Shown one piece after another: positions 1-5,266 of a stretch of DNA of 5,266 nucleotides. The notes under the pieces are model-generated. The model was not told where the DNA came from and made no database searches. It saw nothing but the letters and a program-made list of their open reading frames with translations. Every line of letters begins with the position of its first letter. The first letter of the stretch is position 1. The position numbers were made by a program, and so were the translations under genes. This DNA comes from Candidatus Altarchaeota archaeon. Its GTDB lineage: Archaea > Altiarchaeota > Altiarchaeia > IMC4 > SCGC-AAA252-I15. The DNA lies in the NCBI GenBank assembly GCA_018815265.1, contig JAHIYG010000162.1, positions 1 through 5,266 of the forward strand. The letters are read 5' to 3'.

Positions 1-625
1 CATATGTGAAAGCAATATTTCATATGATAATATGTTAAGTGAAAAAATATCATTCACTGGGCCACTTATTGCGTCAGACAATAAGTTGACTAAAGGTTAC
101 TTCAGAGGCTGTGATGTCCTTTTCATAATAAGCACTGGGTTAAGTCAATTGATGGCAGATAAGATTCTTTCAGTTGCGAGAGACACACCTGAAACACGGT
201 TCGCAGTTATGGGTTCATATGTCTGCGGCAAAAAATCAGGAAATGTTGAGGATTTAGGCATTGTTGAAGATGCAACATATTACATATCCAAATCACGGAT
301 GATTATCACGACGGGGGGACATACAACTGTCTGTGAAGCACTTTGCTTAGGAAAACCAGTATTGTGTATCCCAATAGAAAACCATATCGAACAGCAAAAT
401 ATTGCCATGTTAGTTGAAAGAAAAGGATTTGGACTAGTATTATCTCCACATGTAGAAGTGAACAATATCAAGGATAAAATAAAAACCCTTTTAGATGAAA
501 AAAAGTATGAAAAAAATTGCATAAAATTGAAGAAGATATATTTTCACACCTCAAATAAAGCACTTAAGACGTTAATTGATAGCATAAAACTAGATGCAGA
601 AAAGAAGAGGAGGGAAAAAAGTTGA
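1..625 (+). CDS. GT-B glycosyltransferase (MurG/GT28- or MJ1255-like), C-terminal part, 5' end outside window
   Basis: The frame is open to the left edge from base 2, adding ten residues (ICESNISYDN) before the first ATG at 32, so the gene is very probably cut by the window and that ATG is internal. About 207 residues are visible; numbering here is from the ATG. Residues 8-12 (FTGPL) resemble the linker before the C-terminal Rossmann domain in MJ1255-type archaeal glycosyltransferases. STGLSQ (34-39) fits the phosphate-contacting loop. GGHTTVCEAL (95-104), GKPVLCIPI (108-116) and EQQNIA (120-125) form the nucleotide-sugar binding signature of the GT28/MurG fold, where a histidine or serine after the glycines and a Glu-Gln pair contact the donor. 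The tail (about 155-197) is Lys/Arg-rich, which would suit a peripheral membrane enzyme. The expected role is transfer of a sugar from a UDP-type donor to a lipid or glycan on the cytoplasmic face; donor and acceptor are unknown. The stop overlaps the next gene's start by 4 nt, implying co-transcription. Single-domain Alg13-like protein is a less likely alternative. Confidence 0.8.
   Translation, partial: ICESNISYDNMLSEKISFTGPLIASDNKLTKGYFRGCDVLFIISTGLSQLMADKILSVARDTPETRFAVMGSYVCGKKSGNVEDLGIVEDATYYISKSRMIITTGGHTTVCEALCLGKPVLCIPIENHIEQQNIAMLVERKGFGLVLSPHVEVNNIKDKIKTLLDEKKYEKNCIKLKKIYFHTSNKALKTLIDSIKLDAEKKRREKS
607..614 (+). promoter_or_regulatory. Strong Shine-Dalgarno site for the TTG-started gene at 622
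   Basis: GAGGAGGG lies 7 nt before the TTG at 622 and contains the full AGGAGG complement of the 16S rRNA 3' end. It lies within the last codons of the upstream glycosyltransferase gene. It is the main reason for accepting TTG as the start, since there is no ATG nearby in frame and the protein then begins with the expected first beta strand (MIDILLVSP). Confidence 0.8.
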
Positions 626-2037
626 TAGATATACTGCTTGTTAGCCCGAGGTTCAGCATAGAAAAGGTATATGGAAGGATAAAGAGGACATATACTGTTG
701 GAATGCCGCTAGGACTCGCATATCTTGCTGCTTACTTGCTTGAGAAAAAAGTGAAAGTGAATATAATTGATCTGCAAATAGAAGAGGTAGAGGAATTAGA
801 AGACATGTTGATTAATGAAAAGCCAAAGATTGTAGGCATAAGTTCAGTAACTACCAATTATTTAGATGCATTAAATATTGCTCGCATAGTAAAGGAGATA
901 GACAAAAAAGTGATAGTTGTCCTCGGTGGACCCCATCCAAGCTCTCTTCCAGAAAAATGCATAGAAAATGAGTACATAGACATTGTAGTAAAGGGTGAAG
1001 GGGAAGAAACACTATTTGAATTATATGAGCACATAAACCAAAAGAAAAGGTTAACAGGGATACAGGGGATATATTACAAGGAGTCGGGTAACATCATTTC
1101 AAATCCCCCCAGACAGCCAATTGAGGATATAGACAAAATACCATATCCTGCGCGACACCTATTGAAAAGAGAAAAATATGATATCCCAGCTTCACTAGTT
1201 TTTAAAAAACCAGTGGAATATGCCTTTAGTTCAAGAGGATGCCCATACAAATGCATATTCTGCGCTGGAAGCAAGCTTTTAAGCAAAGTTAATAGAAGGC
1301 ACAGCAATGAAAGAATCATTCGAGAAATACAGCACCTAATTGATGAATATGGCACAAAGCAGATTTCCTTCTTTGATGATCTTTTTGTCAGAGATAGGAG
1401 AGAGACTGATGAACTATGCAACATGATTATTGACCGAGGAATCAATAAAAAAATCGTTTGGACATGCGCATCTAGAGTTGACAATGTCAATCCAGACATT
1501 TTGAAAAAAATGCATAAAGCAGGTTGTAGATATATAATGTATGGGCTTGAGACAGGATCTGAACGATTGATGAAACTCATAAAGAAAGGCATTACATTGG
1601 AGCAGGTTAGAAATGCCCTCACGTGGACACGTGAGGCAAGAATAAAGAGTGGGGGAAGTTTTATTTTGGGTCTTCCAACGGAAACGTATGAGGAGTCACT
1701 CCAAACAATTGAGTTTTCAAAAACACTGGATTTGGATTGGGCCCAATTCACTATTGCCACACCCTACCCAGGAACGGAACTGTACGAACAAGTGAAGAAT
1801 GAGTTGGGAGAAAACTGGTTTGAATACAATGAAATGGCAGCCGATTCAAATTATAAGCCTTCATTCATACCGGCGGGGAGGACAGAGAAGGAATTGACTT
1901 TCCTTCAGCATAAAGGAGTTAGGGAGTTTTACTACAGGCCCAGTCAAATGCTGAGGGTAATAAGAAACATAAGAAACATTCATCAGATTAAAATAATGGG
2001 GATATCGTTGATTTCACATATCGGATGGATTAAGTAA
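622..2037 (+). CDS. BchE-like radical SAM protein with N-terminal B12-binding-type domain
   Basis: This complete 471-residue protein has the normal length and layout of the B12-binding radical SAM (BchE/class B methylase-like) superfamily. Residues 1 to about 145 form a Rossmann-like cobalamin-binding-type domain: PLGLAYLAAYL (29-39), GGPHPSSLPE (102-111) and GEGEET (125-130). The linker carries PYPARHLL (174-181). The radical SAM core follows, with the [4Fe-4S] cysteines C207, C211 and C214 in GCPYKCIFC, then YGLETG (307-312), GLPTET (350-355) and a C-terminal REFYYRP (434-440). A cluster-bound SAM should be cleaved to a 5'-deoxyadenosyl radical. The classical DxHxxG cobalamin motif is absent, as in many relatives, so B12 use is not proven. 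Relatives methylate, cyclise or cross-link unactivated carbons (BchE, HpnP and the archaeal GDGT ring synthases GrsA/GrsB), and the substrate here cannot be assigned. The TTG start overlaps the upstream glycosyltransferase stop by 4 nt (TTGA), indicating translational coupling. Its 3' end overlaps a homologous gene on the other strand. Confidence 0.9.
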   Translation: MIDILLVSPRFSIEKVYGRIKRTYTVGMPLGLAYLAAYLLEKKVKVNIIDLQIEEVEELEDMLINEKPKIVGISSVTTNYLDALNIARIVKEIDKKVIVVLGGPHPSSLPEKCIENEYIDIVVKGEGEETLFELYEHINQKKRLTGIQGIYYKESGNIISNPPRQPIEDIDKIPYPARHLLKREKYDIPASLVFKKPVEYAFSSRGCPYKCIFCAGSKLLSKVNRRHSNERIIREIQHLIDEYGTKQISFFDDLFVRDRRETDELCNMIIDRGINKKIVWTCASRVDNVNPDILKKMHKAGCRYIMYGLETGSERLMKLIKKGITLEQVRNALTWTREARIKSGGSFILGLPTETYEESLQTIEFSKTLDLDWAQFTIATPYPGTELYEQVKNELGENWFEYNEMAADSNYKPSFIPAGRTEKELTFLQHKGVREFYYRPSQMLRVIRNIRNIHQIKIMGISLISHIGWIK

Positions 2038-3436
2038 ATATTGTTTTAATTGTCTTTACACGATCTAGCACCCTCTTGAAATCGCTTAAAGTATTAATAT
2101 GCCTCAATATTCGACATAATGCCTGCGGCCGAAAATAGAATTCCCTATAGAAATCTTTTCTCTTTTTTTCAAGATACTCCTTAGTCAGGCCTTTTGGCAC
2201 GAATATTGGCTGCCAGGGATTCATTTTTGTGAAATCACTATTGTCAAATGACCCGTAACTCCCACACATATTTCTAAATTCTGTGTTGGGCATAGGCGCA
2301 AGCATTAAAACAGACAGCTCAGTCAAACGAAGTGATTTTGCAAAATCAATCGTTTCCCTGATGGTCTCATGAGTTTCAGTTGGATGATTGATCATGAATG
2401 CACCCTGAGTGTATATGCCGAGTTCATCACTCCATCTTATAGCATCTCTAATTTGCTTGAGTGTAATTCCCTTGCCAAGAAGGTCTAGTATGTCCTGGTT
2501 ACCGCTTTCTAGTCCATAGTATACATGCCACATACCACTTTTTTTCATTTTTTTAAGAAGGTCCTTTGTTACGAGATTCACTCTTGTGCAGCACCTCCAG
2601 GCAATGTCAATATTTTCTTCCAAAATAAGATTACATATCTTTTCCACACGTTCTTTATCAACAGTAAATGTATCCTCTGTGAAAAAAATTTCCCTAATTC
2701 CGAATTCTTTGACAAGAATCTTTATTTCGTTAACAACATGTTCGGCAGTATTTTGTCTATACCTTCTTCCAAAGACGCTTTGGTCGCAGAATTTACATCC
2801 AAATGGACAGCCCCTACTAGTGACCATCGTTGTTGTCGGCAGTCTTTTGTAGTTTTTTGAGCTTGGTTTATACAACCTAATGTCCGGTAGCAAGTCTCTT
2901 GCCGGATAGGGCAGTTGATCCAGGTCCTCAATAGGCTTTCTAGGCCGTGTCTTGACAATTGAGTTAGGGCCCCTATAGATTATGCCGTCAACACGCTCCA
3001 ATGGAATGTCCTTTTCAATTGCATCCAACAATTCTACGACGGTTTGCTCTCCCTCACCGATTATGCCAATATCAAAAAAACCAGTAGATAGTGTAGTTTC
3101 TGGCTCTGCAGATATGTGTGGACCTCCGATAAGGGTCAAGATATCACTATCATAGCCTTTGACTCCCTTTGCAATCTCGACTGTGACATCATATGTTGCA
3201 GTAACACATGTAAACCCGACAATGTCTGACTTACTTGCCTTAATCCTTGAAACAACTTCTGATATTCTCAAGTCCTCAAATTCTGCATCTATAATATCCA
3301 CTGAATGTTTTTTTGCTCTCATCATAGCGGCAAGATAACAAAGGCCGAGAGGAGGTTGCTCCTTTTTTGAACCCAATGCCTCTGTGCCATATAATCTCCT
3401 AAGGTCAACAGGTGGGTTAACGAGAGTAACAATCAT
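2030..3436 (-). CDS. Second BchE-like radical SAM protein with N-terminal B12-binding-type domain
   Basis: This complete 468-residue protein is clearly homologous to the plus-strand radical SAM gene it faces. The ATG at 3436 is preferred because it gives MIVTLVNPP, the usual first beta strand, and it lies 5 nt after the upstream stop with a weak GGTAGA before it. A TTG at 3448 would add four residues (MVET) and overlap the upstream gene by 7 nt. The N-terminal domain shows QPPLGLCYLAA (27-37), GGPH (104-107) and GEGE (127-130). PYPARDLL (176-183) leads into the radical SAM core with C210, C214 and C217 (GCPFGCKFC), YGLESG (307-312), NHPTET (350-355) and a C-terminal REFYFRP (431-437). An N-H pair replaces the Gly-Leu that precedes PTET in the paralogue. 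No DxHxxG motif is present, so cobalamin binding is uncertain. The expected chemistry is radical SAM methylation, cyclisation or C-C bond formation on an unknown substrate. Close coupling to the membrane glycosyltransferase upstream suggests a shared glycan or lipid substrate. Confidence 0.9.
   Translation of the reverse strand: MIVTLVNPPVDLRRLYGTEALGSKKEQPPLGLCYLAAMMRAKKHSVDIIDAEFEDLRISEVVSRIKASKSDIVGFTCVTATYDVTVEIAKGVKGYDSDILTLIGGPHISAEPETTLSTGFFDIGIIGEGEQTVVELLDAIEKDIPLERVDGIIYRGPNSIVKTRPRKPIEDLDQLPYPARDLLPDIRLYKPSSKNYKRLPTTTMVTSRGCPFGCKFCDQSVFGRRYRQNTAEHVVNEIKILVKEFGIREIFFTEDTFTVDKERVEKICNLILEENIDIAWRCCTRVNLVTKDLLKKMKKSGMWHVYYGLESGNQDILDLLGKGITLKQIRDAIRWSDELGIYTQGAFMINHPTETHETIRETIDFAKSLRLTELSVLMLAPMPNTEFRNMCGSYGSFDNSDFTKMNPWQPIFVPKGLTKEYLEKKRKDFYREFYFRPQALCRILRHINTLSDFKRVLDRVKTIKTIFT
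2039..2057 (+). terminator. Possible T-rich archaeal terminator after the plus-strand operon
   Basis: Just after the TAA at 2035-2037 the plus strand reads as a T-rich stretch (12 T in the 17 bases 2041-2057), with no hairpin. Archaeal RNA polymerase can terminate at such tracts without a stem-loop, but the longest pure T run here is only four. The stretch is also the 3' coding end of the convergent gene, so its composition may be coincidental. Confidence 0.2.
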
Positions 3437-3441
3437 AGTTT

Positions 3442-4881
3442 CTACCAATTACATTTGTACAATACCCTATTAAGTTCAGTCCCCATATATCGGTGAGGTA
3501 CTTCAAACACGATACTACATGCACTATTAAAGTACTCATTGACATAGATGTTTTTGGTTTTAAAGCTGCCACCACCCATGTCTGTTACGTAATCAGGCTT
3601 CTCTTTTACCAGATATGAGAGGATATCATTTCTTTGAACATAGGCGATGATATCGGGGTTAGCTATTCCAGTAAAGTCTTCGACTTTTCCACTTCCATAC
3701 ATGTAAGCTATCCTACCCAAATGAAAGGTAATCACATAGGCTGTTCCATTCGTATTGCCAGAAAGCCAGTTAGTAATAGCAAGGTCTACATCTCTGTCCA
3801 CGTCAGTATATGCTTTCACGCCCTCATAGTAGACTTTTATGGAATATAGCGGCTGGAAGATTGTCAGTAGAAACACTATCAGAAAAATGAAAAAGTGATT
3901 ATTCTTAAAATGTTTTTGTATGAACTCGTTGAGGGTGATATATCCCTGGGTCAATATCATATGAAAGAATGGAATGGCTGGAAGCATATATCTTCCAAAA
4001 TAAAGGCCATACATCGGAAAGAATAGATGGTGGGATATGAGCAACATTATTGCCCAAGAGGCTATAAACAGTAGTATGTCTTTTTTCAAGACTCGCTTGA
4101 GTGAAAGAAACACTATGGGGAGGGCAGACCCATATGTTGAGATTATGAATGGAAAAACGCCGTAGTCCTTAAGAGCATCCTCAAAAAAGGATAATTTAGC
4201 CTGTAAAGTAGTTGGAAGTACAACTCCAAAGTATGAAAATGTAAAGACAAACAATGAAATCCAGGTTATGACCGGTATCAGCAAATAATAACCTTTTGAC
4301 TGTATTTGATTCGTATGTCCTTTGTATTCTAGGAATAGCAAAGCCAGAAGAGAGAATAAGAAACCCTCATAACGGGTTAGGGGAATGACCGCGATTAGGA
4401 AATAAACATGTGCTGGATTTCTTACATTTGGGTCACATAGAAGGTATGTCAAAGCCAAAATTGAAAAAAGAAATATTTCACAATCCATGCCTGAGACAGA
4501 ATTAAAGATATCGCCAGGATCAAGTATAAATAATAATGCAGGAAGATAAGCAAATTTTGTGCCACAAAACAGTTTTTCCCCAATCTTTACAATGATGACA
4601 AGGGACAGTACTCCAAAGAAAAGAGATGAATATTTAATAACGAGGAATGGATCCCTTGCGAAAGGGAAGAGAACAGATATTAGAACCGGCCAGATGATAG
4701 ATGATGCAGCAAGAACTGGAGCCCCGACATTGAAAACATATCCATTACCCAAACTTATGTTTCGTGCGATTCTTAGCATGATGAATGTGTCGTCGAGAAC
4801 CCAGAAAAAAGAGAAATATCTGATAAGCAGATATGTTAGAATACTGATGACAATTATGTGGTCGGATTTTTTTAAAAACAT
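3442..4881 (-). CDS. Polytopic GT-C glycosyltransferase (AftB/ArnT/PMT-like)
   Basis: This is a 479-residue integral membrane protein with about 10-12 hydrophobic segments, near residues 8-28, 58-74, 79-99, 109-121, 136-150, 157-185, 197-218, 243-261, 268-288, 298-316 and 329-347, then a soluble tail of about 130 residues. After the first segment, LDDTFIMLRIARN (29-41) carries the Asp-Asp pair typical of the first outer loop of GT-C enzymes. GNGYVFN (45-51), SGMDCEIFLF (130-139), LTRYEGFL (168-175), YFGVVLPTTLQAK (217-229) and RYMLPAIPFF (297-306) match, in order, blocks I recall from the AftB-like family. In the tail, GRIAYMYGSGKVEDFTGIA (389-407) resembles its 'GxxAYxxxxxVxDxxGL' element. 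Such enzymes move a sugar from a polyprenyl-phosphate carrier to a glycan, lipid or protein outside the membrane; donor and acceptor here are unknown. The ATG at 4881 has no Shine-Dalgarno sequence but a well-placed TATA box, suggesting a leaderless mRNA. The radical SAM gene follows directly and is probably co-transcribed. Confidence 0.85.
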   Translation of the reverse strand: MFLKKSDHIIVISILTYLLIRYFSFFWVLDDTFIMLRIARNISLGNGYVFNVGAPVLAASSIIWPVLISVLFPFARDPFLVIKYSSLFFGVLSLVIIVKIGEKLFCGTKFAYLPALLFILDPGDIFNSVSGMDCEIFLFSILALTYLLCDPNVRNPAHVYFLIAVIPLTRYEGFLFSLLALLFLEYKGHTNQIQSKGYYLLIPVITWISLFVFTFSYFGVVLPTTLQAKLSFFEDALKDYGVFPFIISTYGSALPIVFLSLKRVLKKDILLFIASWAIMLLISHHLFFPMYGLYFGRYMLPAIPFFHMILTQGYITLNEFIQKHFKNNHFFIFLIVFLLTIFQPLYSIKVYYEGVKAYTDVDRDVDLAITNWLSGNTNGTAYVITFHLGRIAYMYGSGKVEDFTGIANPDIIAYVQRNDILSYLVKEKPDYVTDMGGGSFKTKNIYVNEYFNSACSIVFEVPHRYMGTELNRVLYKCNW

Positions 4882-4906
4882 AATAAGACTATAATGGATG
4901 GAAATG

Positions 4907-4912
4907 TATAAA
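4907..4912 (-). promoter_or_regulatory. Archaeal TATA box for the GT-C gene, probably leaderless
   Basis: On the minus strand TTTATA (in ATTTATAC) lies in the 62-nt gap between the MiaB-like gene and the ATG at 4881. Counting about 25 nt from the box centre puts the transcription start within a few bases of that ATG, and no GG-rich ribosome binding site lies between them. This is the arrangement of a leaderless archaeal transcript. The BRE just upstream (CCCTAGA) is not a strong purine-rich match, which lowers certainty. It would drive the GT-C gene and the radical SAM gene after it. Confidence 0.55.
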
Positions 4913-4943
4913 TCTAGGGATAATGATGTGACGTGTGTGTATA

Positions 4944-5266
4944 TCAGCTCCCATATCGCTTATTAAAAAGTATTTCCCAGCATGCTTTTGAGATGGAGTT
5001 ATATAATGTGTAAACCAATGCAATCACGTATTTACAATAGACCAAGAAATAGTTCCTAAGACTCATTTTCGCGGGATTATCACTTGAGTATGTGAAAATG
5101 AATGCCATGTCAAACTTGCCAATAACCTTTAGGCTTTCAATGAAGTCAGTGAGTCTCTCGTCCTCAAATCCAACAATCACCTGTGTCCAAAAGACGGTTG
5201 AATTAGACACTGTCTTTAGCTCTTCAAGCACATTAATAACGTCATGTATGGAGTAAACCCTGTTCA
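4944..5266 (-). CDS. MiaB/methylthiotransferase-like radical SAM protein, C-terminal part, 5' end outside window
   Basis: The frame is open to the right edge, and 106 residues up to the TGA are visible. A GTG at 5231 is an unlikely start, because the 11 residues before it (NRVYSIHDVIN) already match the family's 'NR.Y..e' strand. The order of blocks, NRVYS, then TQVIVGFEDE, then DFIESLKVIG, then FDMAFIFTYS and NPAKMS, follows the second half of the radical SAM barrel in MiaB/RimO/MtaB-type methylthiotransferases ('tDiIvGFPgET', 'FxYSxRpgTpAa'). It departs from them: Gln stands where Asp is usual, and EDE replaces PGET. After NPAKMS there are only about 45 residues, rich in aromatic and aliphatic side chains, with no room for the tRNA-binding TRAM domain of canonical members. 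It may therefore be a divergent radical SAM enzyme acting on something other than tRNA. The cluster cysteines lie outside the window, so activity cannot be judged. It runs in the same direction as the GT-C gene, but that gene appears to have its own promoter. Confidence 0.6.
   Translation of the reverse strand, partial: NRVYSIHDVINVLEELKTVSNSTVFWTQVIVGFEDERLTDFIESLKVIGKFDMAFIFTYSSDNPAKMSLRNYFLVYCKYVIALVYTLYNSISKACWEILFNKRYGS

Noticed and set aside
32..34. ATG at 32 as the true start of the glycosyltransferase
   Set aside because: The frame is open to the window edge, and the residues around it fit the domain linker of a two-domain GT-B enzyme, so it is probably internal.
1..34. Repeated CATATG hexamers at the left edge as a possible regulatory repeat
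   Set aside because: They are two copies in AT-rich sequence lying within the open coding frame, with nothing to mark them as a binding site.
280..522. 80-codon minus-strand open frame within the GT-B gene
   Set aside because: It is antisense to the conserved GGHTT donor-binding region and has no recognisable protein features.
1074..1760. 228-codon open frame on the minus strand inside the plus-strand radical SAM gene
   Set aside because: It lies wholly antisense to a well-supported gene with conserved motifs throughout. Its translation shows no recognisable domain, so its length is put down to base composition.
2525..2958. Several overlapping open frames in both directions across the core of the minus-strand radical SAM gene
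   Set aside because: They occupy alternative frames over the CxxxCxxC core of a clear gene and contradict each other.
3437..3448. TTG at 3448 as the start of the minus-strand radical SAM gene
   Set aside because: It has no well-spaced Shine-Dalgarno sequence and adds four residues before the expected first beta strand. The ATG at 3436 fits the family better, though TTG cannot be excluded.
3484..3491. Minus-strand ATATATGG-like sequence as an internal promoter for the second radical SAM gene
   Set aside because: It is a poor match to the archaeal TATA consensus and lies in coding sequence; close spacing already explains expression from the upstream promoter.
3634..3849. 71-codon plus-strand open frame within the GT-C gene
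   Set aside because: It is antisense to the conserved C-terminal part of the glycosyltransferase, with no recognisable features.
4559..4894. 111-codon plus-strand open frame over the 5' end of the GT-C gene
   Set aside because: It is antisense to the DD-motif region and first membrane segments, and its own sequence is not domain-like.

Overview
The window most likely comes from an AT-rich archaeon. The evidence is indirect: a TATA box sits where a TFB/TBP-type promoter for a leaderless transcript would be (minus strand, 4907-4912). There are no bacterial -35/-10 pairs. AUA isoleucine and AGA/AGG arginine codons are frequent, and the first gene resembles the archaeal MJ1255-type glycosyltransferases. 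One gene has a strong Shine-Dalgarno sequence, so both SD-led and leaderless starts appear to be used. No rRNA, tRNA, CRISPR array, insertion sequence or origin is visible. Almost all of the window is coding.

Layout. The plus strand (1-2037) holds the C-terminal part of a GT-B glycosyltransferase, cut by the left edge. It overlaps by 4 nt a complete BchE-like radical SAM protein with an N-terminal B12-binding-type domain. The minus strand (5266 down to 2030) holds the C-terminal part of a MiaB-like radical SAM protein, cut by the right edge. A 62-nt gap carrying a promoter follows, then a complete polytopic GT-C glycosyltransferase, then a second complete BchE-like radical SAM protein that follows almost without a gap. 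The two BchE-like genes converge and overlap by 8 nt at their stop codons.

How the genes may work together. Each strand carries a glycosyltransferase immediately followed by a BchE-like radical SAM gene, so the window looks like two mirrored modules. The GT-B enzyme would act on the cytoplasmic side and the GT-C enzyme on the outer side, using a polyprenyl-phosphate-linked sugar. The radical SAM proteins belong to a superfamily that methylates, cyclises or cross-links unactivated carbons, including those of membrane lipids. A cell-surface glycan or glycolipid modification locus is a reasonable inference, but no substrate can be read from the sequence.
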